Shown here piece by piece: positions 21,505-29,758 of a stretch of DNA of 64,000 bases. The stretch comes from Paenibacillus sp. DCT19 (GTDB lineage Bacteria > Bacillota > Bacilli > Paenibacillales > Paenibacillaceae), in assembly GCF_003268635.1 (NCBI RefSeq), contig NZ_CP029639.1, positions 3,979,501 through 4,043,500 of the forward strand, in the 5' to 3' direction. The translations under genes were made by a program, and so were the position numbers. A model generated the notes under the pieces. The model made no database searches and was not told the origin of the DNA. It saw nothing but the letters and a program-made list of their open reading frames with translations. How positions within the stretch are numbered: position 1 is the stretch's first letter; each line of letters opens with the position of its first letter.

Positions 21505-21737
21505 GGAGTTCACCTCCCCTTCATCCAAAATCATGTTCCTTGATATGGAGCCTTGTAAAAGTCTATGACGCACCCTTCAGAAATTTGTTTATTCTATGGT
21601 GAAAATTTCTTTCTTTTGGTGTATACTTGTACATTTTATTTCAAATTTAATGATTGCCTTTTGTCCAATGTGATTTATAATCATCATATACGAGAGAAGA
21701 AGTTTCGTATCATTATGATGCAGTCAGCGGTGATATA

Positions 21738-22883
21738 TTGAAAATTCCCTTTACACAACGTAGTCATATACCTACAGATTATGAGTTCAAACATTCCAAG
21801 TGGATGAAGAAAATATTACGAGCCTACTGGCTTGTTATTAGCCTCCATGCACTCGTACAGATTGCTTGCTACGTATTCCTCGCTTATGATCGCACTCCAG
21901 CCGATTTCATCGTGAATGTAGTCATTTTGCCTACGGCGGCGGGAAGTGCAGGTATTCTCTTCGCAAGTTGGATTGATCGACGGTTGAGCTCCTATTCCTC
22001 TTATGCCATGTCGGCAGCCAGCACCATCATTGCTTGGACGATCATTCATGTCAATTATGACATTCGGATTATTATGGCCGCATGTTTGTTGCCTATATTT
22101 TCTTCCGTGTTGTTCTTCAACAAAAAAGGAGTATGGGTCTCTTTTGTCATGCAGATGATAGGTTATCTTCTATTACTTGGAGTGCCTAGCTATCGCCAGT
22201 TTTTAAGTTCATTTGATATCGTTTCCATACCTGTATTCCTGCTTGCCGGCACTTATGTTGCTCAAGTCATTGTTACCAGCAGTATTGAAGTTCTGGATGA
22301 TCTCAAGGACAGCATGTTAGCGAAACAAGACCTGATCGTTAGAAATGCTATTATGGCCAAACAATCCAAAACAGATGGATTAACCAACCTGTATAATCAA
22401 AGTTCATTCAAGGATTATTATGATAAAGCGTATGAATACGCCAATAACGGCATGAGTCTTCACCTCGCATTAATCGATATCGACGATTTCAAAGCGATTA
22501 ATGATACCTACGGACATCGCGTGGGCGATGTTATTTTAGAGAAAGTTTCATTAATCATTCAAGAAAATATAACTTCAAGTGATATTGCGGCACGTTACGG
22601 TGGAGAAGAGTTTGCCATCTTAATGTTCGAGCAGTCTTTTGAGCAAGCTTATGCGATGGTAGAGCAGATTCGGCAAAAAATTGCGAATATGGGACATCTC
22701 GAACTTGATGGTGCTTTTGTTACCGTTAGTGTTGGTCTCAAGAGTTATAGCCCACACCTCTCAAAGGACAAGTTGTTTGAAGAGGTTGATGCCTGCCTAT
22801 ATGCCGCCAAACGGACAGGAAAAAACAAAACCGTCACCTCCCTTGATCTGCCAAATCTAAAGTCTGACGTATCCGGTGTATAG
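21738..22883 (+). CDS. Membrane GGDEF protein (diguanylate cyclase)
   Basis: A 381-residue membrane-bound protein predicted to make cyclic di-GMP. About six transmembrane helices lie in residues 30-195, followed by a linker and a GGDEF domain with 'DGLTNLYNQSSF', 'LIDIDDFKAINDTYGH' and the active-site loop RYGGEEF. The inhibitory I-site (RxxD) is absent: the expected position reads TSSD, so product inhibition should be weak. Translation appears to start at TTG 21738 behind GGTGA. Divergent from the giant DUF11 gene and followed by a strong bidirectional terminator. Confidence 0.88.
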   Translation: MKIPFTQRSHIPTDYEFKHSKWMKKILRAYWLVISLHALVQIACYVFLAYDRTPADFIVNVVILPTAAGSAGILFASWIDRRLSSYSSYAMSAASTIIAWTIIHVNYDIRIIMAACLLPIFSSVLFFNKKGVWVSFVMQMIGYLLLLGVPSYRQFLSSFDIVSIPVFLLAGTYVAQVIVTSSIEVLDDLKDSMLAKQDLIVRNAIMAKQSKTDGLTNLYNQSSFKDYYDKAYEYANNGMSLHLALIDIDDFKAINDTYGHRVGDVILEKVSLIIQENITSSDIAARYGGEEFAILMFEQSFEQAYAMVEQIRQKIANMGHLELDGAFVTVSVGLKSYSPHLSKDKLFEEVDACLYAAKRTGKNKTVTSLDLPNLKSDVSGV

Positions 22884-22898
22884 GAATGGTCAAAATCA

Positions 22899-22949
22899 AA
22901 AAAAGTTGTGTTGTTTAACCGCATTACGGTTAACAGCACAACTTTTTTG
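22899..22949. terminator. Bidirectional terminator
   Basis: A long stem (AAAGTTGTG..TTTAACCG with CGGTTAA..CACAACTTT) is flanked by A and T runs, between the convergent GGDEF gene and the hypothetical gene at 22987. Confidence 0.85.
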
Positions 22950-22986
22950 GCATTTAGCATGTATTCGATTCATGGCATATTGGCGA

Positions 22987-23508
22987 TTATTCCGCCCAAT
23001 CCCAGCGATTCTTATTTTGCTCCAATCTGGGATGAAGTTCTGTAGCTGGGCCATCAATAATAATCCGCACTTCTTTGATCCATTCCTTGAAGGAGTCGAA
23101 GGAAGCGAACAGATTCGCCATTTCAGTGGTTAGATACAAAAAATGAGGTGCTGGATACTCGGCTTTAATATGACGTAAGGCTGTATCCATCGGTGTGTAT
23201 TTCTTCCGCTTTCCCTCAAGCCCTTCTACACGTATACGGGCATCTGTATGTTCCCGTCTCCATTCGTGCAGCCGATCCTCTCGTTTGAAGTAAGGCAGTA
23301 TGCTCCCTGATCTCATCCGTTTAAATGTACTTTCATGAAGCGGATAGAGCACTAATTGTGCAAAAGCACGACTGTTCGCGAGGTTCAACGCATGCTCCAA
23401 TTGTTCGTCTGTGACCTGCTCGAATGTATCATAAAAAATGAGTGTACCCTTGCGGCTCGCCGCCGGGGGTTCGTAACCGTATGGCACGTTAGTATACGAA
23501 TTAGCCAT
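22987..23508 (-). CDS. Hypothetical protein
   Basis: A soluble 173-residue protein that I do not recognise. It has an alternating strand/helix pattern ('GTLIFYDTFEQVTDEQLEHA', 'FAQLVLYPLHESTFKRM', 'FLYLTTEMANLF', 'VRIIIDGP'), compatible with a Rossmann-like fold, and a basic middle ('GLEGKRKKY'). The ATG at 23508 is preferred because GGAGGG and GGGGGAAG lie before it; the longer frame starts at 23556. No operon partner is obvious: it ends near the convergent terminator at 22949 and the next gene, a GGDEF protein, lies 62 bp upstream on the same strand. Confidence 0.6.
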   Translation of the reverse strand: MANSYTNVPYGYEPPAASRKGTLIFYDTFEQVTDEQLEHALNLANSRAFAQLVLYPLHESTFKRMRSGSILPYFKREDRLHEWRREHTDARIRVEGLEGKRKKYTPMDTALRHIKAEYPAPHFLYLTTEMANLFASFDSFKEWIKEVRIIIDGPATELHPRLEQNKNRWDWAE

Positions 23509-23570
23509 TCTTCCCCCACCCTCCTTAATCGATTGCTTCACAGAAGCATGTAACATATGTTTATTATGGA

Positions 23571-24146
23571 CTACCCGTTACTTTTCAAATCCGAATAAAA
23601 TGTCATCCGATTTTTACCTGCACGCTTGGATTCATACAATGCCTCATCGGCCATCCGAATAATTTCGCTTGGATTGTTACTGTTGGTTGGATACTCCGCA
23701 CCACCGATACTGCATCCAATCTGAATACGCTCATATTCAATTACAAAAGGTTTGTTCAAACTTTGGATAATGTCCTCCGCATACACTCTAGCTTCCTCAC
23801 GTGGATTGCTTCCCACTGAACGAAGCACGATCAGAAACTCATCTCCGCCCAATCTGACAGTTATCCCTTTTTCCTGACTTAGCGCATTGAGACGTTGAGC
23901 TACTTTTTGTAACAAGACATCCCCCGTTTGATGACCAAGGGAATCATTCACGCTTTTGAATCCATCCAGATCAAGATAGAGGAAGGTGAGTGTGTGATCC
24001 ACGCTTTCTGTCTCCAGCGACTCTTCCAGGTAGTATTCAAGAGCCGTCCGGTTTGGTAAACCGGTTAATTGATCGAAGTGCGCCAAATTCTGCATTACAA
24101 CAAGCTCAGAGTCTTTATTTTTACAGCAAGTGCCATCATGAGCCAT
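23571..24146 (-). CDS. GGDEF domain protein (diguanylate cyclase), Fur box upstream
   Basis: A 191-residue protein that is almost only a GGDEF domain ('FDQLTGLPNRTALEYYLEE', 'YLDLDGFKSVNDSLGHQTGD', active loop RLGGDEF). No I-site RxxD precedes the loop. The ~20 residues before the domain contain 'CCKNK' and no sensor or membrane helix. A perfect Fur box lies 48 bp upstream, so expression may rise on iron starvation (inference). The ATG 24146 has AAGGG about 11 bases upstream; a TTG slightly upstream with a better SD opens a different, short frame, so the N-terminus is uncertain. Confidence 0.82.
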   Translation of the reverse strand: MAHDGTCCKNKDSELVVMQNLAHFDQLTGLPNRTALEYYLEESLETESVDHTLTFLYLDLDGFKSVNDSLGHQTGDVLLQKVAQRLNALSQEKGITVRLGGDEFLIVLRSVGSNPREEARVYAEDIIQSLNKPFVIEYERIQIGCSIGGAEYPTNSNNPSEIIRMADEALYESKRAGKNRMTFYSDLKSNG

Positions 24147-24193
24147 ATAGAAGTTTTCCCTTTACGCAAAATAAACCCACCTCTTATTTGATA

Positions 24194-24210
24194 TTGATAA
24201 TCATTATCAA
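24194..24210. promoter_or_regulatory. Fur box
   Basis: TTGATAATCATTATCAA contains the 7-1-7 inverted repeat TGATAAT-N-ATTATCA without mismatch. It is 48 bp from the GGDEF start (-) and about 200 bp from uppP (+), so the GGDEF gene is the likelier target. Confidence 0.8.
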
Positions 24211-24411
24211 ATAATATCATGCTATGAAACAACTGACAAGCATATTTCATATGTCGTTGTTAGTGTTATTTTCTACTCTTTACGAAATTGAAACTTGCAA
24301 GTCAGTTAGCTAAACAACTATCATCAATAGAGTAGAATATCCTTTATAAGAGAAAAAGAGCTGATCATTGGAAGCATCAACGCCCAATGATACATATTCA
24401 AGGAGGACAAG

Positions 24412-25224
24412 ATGGAAGACATTATATTGTGGTTAAAGTATTTATTATTAGGTATTGTACAAGGTGCGACAGAGCCCATCCCGGTTTCCTCCAGTGGCCA
24501 TCTGATTATTGCCCAACGACTTATGGGGTTGAAGCAGAACGGATTGTCATTTGAGATTTTGACCAACACAGCGTCTCTACTAGCGATCATTTTTATTTTC
24601 CGGGAAGATATCAAAAAACTGATTATCGGTGCATTAGGTTATCTGCGAACGCGAAAACAAGAATATAAAGCAGACTTCATGTTTTGCTTATACATAGTGA
24701 TTGGTACAGTTCCAGCTGCTGTCGCTGCAGTGCTGTTCAAAGATCAGATTGAAGAAATCTTCTCGTCTGTATACACCGTTGCCATCGCACTATTAATTAC
24801 TGGGGTTGCTCTATGGCTGATCCGTAATCTTCGTGGACGCAAGCAGGACGGGGATCTCTCCACTAAGGATGCGCTGTTGGTTGGTCTTGCTCAGGCCGTT
24901 GCGCTGATTCCAGGCATAAGCCGTTCTGGGGCTACAGTCATTGCTTCTATCGCCGTTGGTATGAAACAGGAAACTGCCTTAAAGTTCTCGTTTATGCTCT
25001 ATATTCCTATTAGTATCGGCGGACTCATTCTAGGCGTATCTGACATTGCCAACGATCCGAACCGCGGCCAGCTTGCTATTCCTTATCTGATTGCATTCAT
25101 CACAACCCTCTTCGTCACTTACTTCTCCATGAGATGGTTTATGGGAATTATGGCGAAAGGCAATCTTAAATATTTCTCGTATTACTGTTTTGCAGCGGGT
25201 ACATTACTGCTTATCTTTTTATAA
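24412..25224 (+). CDS. uppP: Undecaprenyl-diphosphate phosphatase
   Basis: Integral membrane phosphatase (BacA/UppP) that converts undecaprenyl diphosphate to the monophosphate, recycling the lipid carrier for peptidoglycan; overexpression gives bacitracin resistance in other bacteria. 270 residues with seven to eight helices. Catalytic motif 1 is '[14 protein letters not shown]' (Q17, E21, S26-28, H30), with Q in place of the usual E at the first position, and motif 2 is 'PGISRSGAT'. Start ATG with AAGGAGGA seven bases upstream. Followed by a strong terminator; monocistronic. Confidence 0.93.
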   Translation: MEDIILWLKYLLLGIVQGATEPIPVSSSGHLIIAQRLMGLKQNGLSFEILTNTASLLAIIFIFREDIKKLIIGALGYLRTRKQEYKADFMFCLYIVIGTVPAAVAAVLFKDQIEEIFSSVYTVAIALLITGVALWLIRNLRGRKQDGDLSTKDALLVGLAQAVALIPGISRSGATVIASIAVGMKQETALKFSFMLYIPISIGGLILGVSDIANDPNRGQLAIPYLIAFITTLFVTYFSMRWFMGIMAKGNLKYFSYYCFAAGTLLLIFL

Positions 25225-25240
25225 AAAAAACAAGTACACA

Positions 25241-25279
25241 AAAAAGGAACAATTGGCCCGTCGCCATTTGTTCCTTTTT
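25241..25279. terminator. Bidirectional terminator of uppP and AAA gene
   Basis: A 17-bp stem with one mismatch (AAAAAGGAACAA.TGGC / GCCA.TTGTTCCTTTTT) and a 5-nt loop lies between the convergent genes. Confidence 0.85.
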
Positions 25280-25335
25280 CAATTCAACTACCCATTCTCC
25301 GTTGATAATCTTCCGTTTGATCGGCAGTCTTTGCA

Positions 25336-26097
25336 TTAGGTGCCTAGTAGCCGTGGCATATATTCATCGTAGGCATCTGAGATCAATTGCTCGTGCAGAG
25401 GACTGCTCGTTATAATCGCTTTTCTTTTGGCTTTCAGTATAATCTGCTCCACATCTGCGAAGCTACAGCCTTCTAAACGCTGACACATATAATGTTGTAC
25501 ATCAGGCTGGTGTTCGAACTGCCCGACCAGCTTGCTAATATAGCGTTGCCTGCTTGGAGTATCTGGCATAGCGTAATTCATTTTGGTATCAAATCTGCGC
25601 CAGATCGCATGATCCAATTGTGTTTCAAGGTTAGTCGCAGCAATACATATACTGTCCCCTTCGAACTCATCAAGGCATTGCAGCAACGTATTCACAACCC
25701 TGGCCATCTCTTTTACCTCATCGTTACTTTCTCTTGTGCGCGCAATGGCGTCGAACTCGTCCAAGAAGAGCACGCATGGATTCACCCTCGCGTATTCAAA
25801 CAATTTGCGCACATTGGTACTTGTTTCCCCAAGATGACTATGAATGATCGCATCCAGACGCACAAGCACCAACGGCAAGTTCAAACGATCTGCTACATAC
25901 GATGCGGTTAACGTTTTCCCTGTGCCTGGCGGCCCAAACATGACCAATTTATTAGGGATCGGAACCTCGTGTTCTGCAAAACGATCCTTCATCCCAAGAA
26001 TCGTTATAAACTCTTCAATAATGCGTTCATTCTCCGCCGAGAATACAATATGTTTGGCTTTACGTGCACATTCCTTGGGTGAATAGAATGCAGCCAT
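25336..26097 (-). CDS. AAA family ATPase
   Basis: A 253-residue single-domain AAA ATPase. Walker A GPPGTGKT is at residues 55-62, Walker B 'VLFLDEFDAIA' near 109-119, sensor 1 in 'CIAATNLE' and a candidate arginine finger in 'IWRRFD'; a C-terminal lid follows. There is no protease or membrane segment, so it is not FtsH; the ATPase core resembles SpoVK/FtsH-type modules. The substrate is unknown and no partner gene adjoins it. The SD (AAGGGAT) is buried in a perfect hairpin just before the start, suggesting translational control. Confidence 0.85.
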   Translation of the reverse strand: MAAFYSPKECARKAKHIVFSAENERIIEEFITILGMKDRFAEHEVPIPNKLVMFGPPGTGKTLTASYVADRLNLPLVLVRLDAIIHSHLGETSTNVRKLFEYARVNPCVLFLDEFDAIARTRESNDEVKEMARVVNTLLQCLDEFEGDSICIAATNLETQLDHAIWRRFDTKMNYAMPDTPSRQRYISKLVGQFEHQPDVQHYMCQRLEGCSFADVEQIILKAKRKAIITSSPLHEQLISDAYDEYMPRLLGT

Positions 26098-26101
26098 ATC
26101 A

Positions 26102-26121
26102 ATCCCTTTTGCTCAAGGGAT
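26102..26121 (-). promoter_or_regulatory. Hairpin that sequesters the AAA gene SD
   Basis: On the minus strand ATCCCTT pairs perfectly with AAGGGAT across a 6-nt loop. The second arm is the SD of the AAA gene, ending 5 nt before the ATG, so the ribosome site would be closed when folded. Confidence 0.5.
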
Positions 26122-26507
26122 ACGATTGATGTGATTGGTTTTACTCATTACGCTAACTCTCCTTCAACGCTAATCAAGCGGTATCCATTAGAATTGTTGA
26201 TGATCTATAAATAAGTATGATCCGTCATTCGGTTTTTATTCGTAATAATTACTATTAAAAGATATCATACAATCTCCTTTTTGCCAAGGACGTACCTATT
26301 TTAATGAAAAAAGCACCACCATGGACTTGTCCTGTTGCAAGCTGAGACATTATTTGCTATTCTAAATGTGCATCGTTGTGTGTAACGCAAAAAAGCCCTC
26401 AAGTATCAGAGAGCAATAAAGTTCAGATTAGCAAGCGGCAACTTGCAGAATCTGAGTATGTCTTATACCAACGAATGTAATCCCACTACAAAGCGAGGTA
26501 ATTAATC
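26122..26507. other. Intergenic region with a hairpin
   Basis: No gene is seen. At 26424-26454 CAGATT..GCAAG pairs with CTTGC..AATCTG around a 6-nt loop, with small bulges, about 50 nt before the DUF1540 gene; it could be a structured leader. The AAA promoter must lie in the left part but was not located. Confidence 0.45.
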
Positions 26508-26660
26508 ATGGCAAAAGACGTATTGTGTGAAGTAAATTCTTGTGTTCACTGGGCTCAAGAGAACAAATGTAATGCAAGCTCCATTTATATCGTAAGCCAC
26601 AGCTCCAAAAAAGCAAGTGAGTCTGCGGAAACAGACTGCAAAACTTTTGAAGTAAAATAA
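26508..26660 (+). CDS. DUF1540 domain peptide
   Basis: A 50-residue cysteine-rich peptide with cysteines at positions 7, 12, 21 and 44, in the order CEVNSC...KC...DC. This is the DUF1540 pattern, a small probably metal-binding domain common in Firmicutes, with unknown function. GAGG lies eight bases before the ATG. The coding frame fits exactly between the leader hairpin and the terminator at 26682. Confidence 0.85.
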   Translation: MAKDVLCEVNSCVHWAQENKCNASSIYIVSHSSKKASESAETDCKTFEVK

Positions 26661-26681
26661 GATAATCCATTGTTTGAAGTT

Positions 26682-26716
26682 AAAGGAGCCCTAGCCGGTT
26701 CCTTTTTCTTTTTGTA
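26682..26716 (+). terminator. Terminator of the DUF1540 gene
   Basis: Stem AAAGGAGCC/GGTTCCTTT (one G-T pair) is followed by T-rich sequence. Confidence 0.7.
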
Positions 26717-26728
26717 TTGTAACAAGAA

Positions 26729-26743
26729 TGATAATTATTATCA
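26729..26743 (+). promoter_or_regulatory. Fur box upstream of the HpaB-family gene
   Basis: TGATAATTATTATCA is a perfect 7-1-7 Fur inverted repeat, 127 bp before the start of the monooxygenase gene and after the preceding terminator. Confidence 0.8.
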
Positions 26744-26869
26744 AGCCTTTCTTACAAAAAAATCGTTATTCCCTTAACGCGCTCGGATGCACACTGGACG
26801 TTCTTCATACGTAAACTACGAAAGCAGTGCGTATGCCTATGCACGATTAGATCCAAGAGGTGAATAACG

Positions 26870-28324
26870 ATGCCCGTTAAAAATGGCAAACAGTATGTTG
26901 AACGTATCAATGCCCAAACTGTACCTGTGTGGTACAAAGGAAACCTAGTGACCGGAAACCGTTCAGACCATCTTGCTTTTGCTGGTTTAATGGATACTCA
27001 GGCCAAAATGTATGATATGCAGCACGACCCATTGCTTGCGGCTAAGATGACCTATGCCTCCCCAGTAGATGGCAAACCAGTCGGTCTCTCCTTTCTGCCC
27101 CCCAAAAGCGTGGATGATCTAGAGAGACGCCGTATCTCCATGAATCTATGGTCTAATATGCATCATGGCTTCTTAGGTCGCTCCCCTGATTACATGAATA
27201 CTGCAATTATGTCCTTTTATACTGCCGCAGACCTACTGAATGACTTATCGCCACAATATGCTGAGAATTTGAAAAACTACTATGCTTATTGTCGTGACAA
27301 TGACATTACACTCTCTCATGCATTCATTCAACCCCATGCCAGCAAAATCTCCGGACAGATTGATGCAACCGAGGATGCCATTGCGGCTAAGATTGTAGAT
27401 CGAACACCTGATGGATTGATCATCAACGGTGCATTCATGATGGCAACTCAAGGTACCACTTGTGATGAGATTTTTGTATATCCATCCCCTTCTCCAGCAC
27501 CATTTGAAGATGAAAATCCGTTTGCCTTCTCCTTTGCTGTCCCGAATGATCTACCAGGCATCAGCATGATCTGCCGAGATACGTATGCAGCAGATTCACG
27601 TTATAACTATCCGCTCAGTTCCAGATATGAAGAGATGGATAACATCGTTATTTTTGACCATGTATTAGTGCCTCATGAACGAGTCTTCTTCGCCGGAGAT
27701 GAAGAAATGTCCTCACGTTTATTCAGTGGAAGTCATTTCCACATCTACGCAGGACATCAGGTATTGTGTCGCTATATTGCCAAGACTGAATTTATTTTGG
27801 GAACGATACAGTTACTTACGGAAACACTGGATCAGGTCTCCGAGACTCATGTCATTGAAAAAACAGCTCGCATATTAGCTGGGCTTGAAACGTTAAAGGC
27901 GTTAGCTATTGCGGCAGAAACCAATGCCATACCCGATGGTAGAGGATTCTTACTGCCTGCTCCCAAACCTCTGATGGCAGCGAACATCTTGTACCCGAAA
28001 CTCTATCCTGACATGATGGATACGATGCAGTTGTTAGCCTCCAGCGGCATGATTATGATCCCGCAACAAGAGGAGTTCCAATCCGATGTAGCTGCTCATC
28101 TCAACACGTATCTTAAAGGCACCAGCTCAACATCTGTAGAACGCACTGCACTGTTTCGTCTGGTCTGGGAGCTAGGTTCAGGTTCCTTCGGTGGCAGACA
28201 GACCCAATTTGAACGGTTCTTCTTTGGCAATACGATAACGGTATCCAATCGACTGTATGGTACTTACTTGAAGGATCAGACCTACCGCGAACTCGTTCGC
28301 AGCTTCATCACAGACACAAAATGA
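26870..28324 (+). CDS. 4-hydroxyphenylacetate 3-hydroxylase (HpaB) family monooxygenase
   Basis: A 484-residue flavin-dependent monooxygenase large subunit of the HpaB/PvcC family, which uses FADH2 supplied by a separate reductase to hydroxylate phenols. The family length and landmarks are present: 'MPVKNGKQYVERINAQTVPV' at the N-terminus, 'HAFIQPHASKI' in the acyl-CoA dehydrogenase-like fold, 'GLIINGAFMMATQG' and the C-terminal 'GSFGGRQTQFERFFFGN'. SD AGAGGTG before the ATG. The perfect Fur box upstream argues for expression under iron starvation, which is unusual for plain aromatic catabolism; no hpa pathway genes are nearby. A flavin reductase partner could be the nitroreductase-like protein on the opposite strand (inference). 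Confidence 0.85.
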   Translation: MPVKNGKQYVERINAQTVPVWYKGNLVTGNRSDHLAFAGLMDTQAKMYDMQHDPLLAAKMTYASPVDGKPVGLSFLPPKSVDDLERRRISMNLWSNMHHGFLGRSPDYMNTAIMSFYTAADLLNDLSPQYAENLKNYYAYCRDNDITLSHAFIQPHASKISGQIDATEDAIAAKIVDRTPDGLIINGAFMMATQGTTCDEIFVYPSPSPAPFEDENPFAFSFAVPNDLPGISMICRDTYAADSRYNYPLSSRYEEMDNIVIFDHVLVPHERVFFAGDEEMSSRLFSGSHFHIYAGHQVLCRYIAKTEFILGTIQLLTETLDQVSETHVIEKTARILAGLETLKALAIAAETNAIPDGRGFLLPAPKPLMAANILYPKLYPDMMDTMQLLASSGMIMIPQQEEFQSDVAAHLNTYLKGTSSTSVERTALFRLVWELGSGSFGGRQTQFERFFFGNTITVSNRLYGTYLKDQTYRELVRSFITDTK

Positions 28325-28336
28325 CGACATTTGTAA

Positions 28337-28355
28337 CGTTTAATTCGGTTAAACG
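28337..28355. other. Small hairpin between convergent genes
   Basis: CGTTTAA-TTCGG-TTAAACG forms a 7-bp stem with a TTCGG loop and covers the nitroreductase stop codon. There is no T-run, so termination here is doubtful. Confidence 0.35.
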
Positions 28356-28915
28356 AGATGATCGTACACCGTCATAAGCTCAGAAGCGGGTCTTCCATAG
28401 TCCACATGCCTGAACGCTGGCTGGTCTCCATACCCGATATGAAACACACCTAGCACTTTCTCTTCAGGGGTTAGACCCATCAGATTCATGAACACTGGAT
28501 GATGTTGATAGTCGTTCATCTTCCACACAGCATGCAAACCTTTTTCTGCTGCCAGCAAGGAGAATCGTCTGCTCCATGCTTTTGCTGGTAACAATTGATC
28601 CTCTCTGGCAGCAGATGGGGCTACGACGACTAGATGTGCTGGGATCGCTTCAGTATATTGATACGTAGCCCAGTCCCCATAACGATCAGCCAAGTGAGGA
28701 GGATAGCTCTGTCTAACTGCCTCCAAGTATAACTGGCGACCTTCCCCCGCGAACAACATAAAGCGCCACGGCTCTGAACTCATTACATATAATGATGGGT
28801 CTGCTTCATCCAACAATTGTCCAATAACAGCTTTTGGGACAGGAAGTGGACTAAATTCACAGCTGCCAGCTTGACTTCTCACATTACCCATCTCATGCTT
28901 CGTATGGCTAGACAT
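28349..28915 (-). CDS. Nitroreductase family protein
   Basis: A 188-residue FMN-dependent nitroreductase-fold protein that would transfer electrons from NAD(P)H. Visible family marks are 'SSEPWRFMLF' (phosphate/flavin contact after helix 2), 'GLHAVWKMNDY' and 'VLGVFHIGYGDQP'. The usual N-terminal R-R-S-[IV]-R-x-[FY] motif is degraded to 'VRSQAGSCEFSP', so activity is not certain. GAAGGAGG precedes the ATG. It is the third gene of a Fur-box operon after flavodoxin and an unknown protein, so it may act in iron-limited redox metabolism, for example as a flavin reductase (inference). Confidence 0.75.
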   Translation of the reverse strand: MSSHTKHEMGNVRSQAGSCEFSPLPVPKAVIGQLLDEADPSLYVMSSEPWRFMLFAGEGRQLYLEAVRQSYPPHLADRYGDWATYQYTEAIPAHLVVVAPSAAREDQLLPAKAWSRRFSLLAAEKGLHAVWKMNDYQHHPVFMNLMGLTPEEKVLGVFHIGYGDQPAFRHVDYGRPASELMTVYDHLV

Positions 28916-28949
28916 GGTATCAATCCTCCTTCATCTCACTTTAGCTTCT

Positions 28950-29753
28950 CTACATTAACCAGGTTTTCTTCGTCTCAGTTTCACTTCTACGTCGATCAGC
29001 CTCTTCATGAATACGAGCTTTGTCACGCGCACTGAATTGGTCTGATTCTACATCTTCGGCTTGCGGTACACTGTCTCGAATCAAATGAATATAATCCATA
29101 GAACGAGCAAGTGACTTCCGTCCAGGCATAAAACGAATTTTACGTCCTTCCAACAAACAATACACTTCAATCATGCCAGGCAGTTTGCCAAAGGCCTCAT
29201 AACAAAACACGCTTGTCATATGTTGAAAAGCTTCAACCACATTTGGGTCATAACCAACCATATATTTCTGGATTAACAGTGAGTCCCAGCCTTCAGGCTG
29301 CCAAGCTGCATGAAAAATCATCGACAGCTCCATAGACAGCGAAGGAATCTCTGTTTTCCACTGCTCGAACAAAATCGAAGGATGCTGCAGGTCTTCGTTT
29401 GTCCGGATGATACGTGATAACTCATCAATGATTTTATTTTTTACTTCCCAGTAGTGGAGCACCGATTCGAATCCCGTTGTTTTTTTGGGCCACCACTTCT
29501 CCAGCATGTACTGCACAGGCACTTCCTTACGCACATCCGGATCCATACTGTAAAAGGCATTCACGGCGTGACTGACTGCATACTGGACTCGATGTCTCCA
29601 TAGGAGTTGAGATGCCTGCGTAATCTCCGGTTCTGGGCGAATGAACCGGTGTGGACTCCGCAGCATCTCCTCTAATTTGTAATCTTCAAGCAGTCGTGTT
29701 GAGATTCCCGATAACCCCAATGGAACGCCTGCTTGAACATGTTGTTTTAACAT
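28950..29753 (-). CDS. Unknown protein of the Fur-regulated flavodoxin operon
   Basis: A soluble 267-residue protein that I do not recognise with certainty. Tryptophan/tyrosine-rich helices dominate ('ASQLLWRHRVQYAVSHAVNA', 'VLHYWEVKNKIIDELSRII'), and the C-terminal 40 residues are strongly charged ('ARDKARIHEEADRRR'). The overall pattern recalls Bacillus proteins loosely grouped near PD-(D/E)XK nucleases, but I cannot point to catalytic residues. It starts 5 nt after the flavodoxin stop. In B. subtilis the Fur-controlled ykuNOP operon also places an uncharacterised protein beside flavodoxins; homology to YkuO is a guess. Confidence 0.65.
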   Translation of the reverse strand: MLKQHVQAGVPLGLSGISTRLLEDYKLEEMLRSPHRFIRPEPEITQASQLLWRHRVQYAVSHAVNAFYSMDPDVRKEVPVQYMLEKWWPKKTTGFESVLHYWEVKNKIIDELSRIIRTNEDLQHPSILFEQWKTEIPSLSMELSMIFHAAWQPEGWDSLLIQKYMVGYDPNVVEAFQHMTSVFCYEAFGKLPGMIEVYCLLEGRKIRFMPGRKSLARSMDYIHLIRDSVPQAEDVESDQFSARDKARIHEEADRRRSETETKKTWLM

Positions 29754-29758
29754 TTTCT

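Noticed and set aside
14789..21573. Many plus-strand open frames antisense to the DUF11 gene (for example 16305-16541, 16938-17261)
   Set aside because: They mirror the repetitive Thr/Val/Gly codons of the true gene, recur once per repeat and have no SD; shadows.
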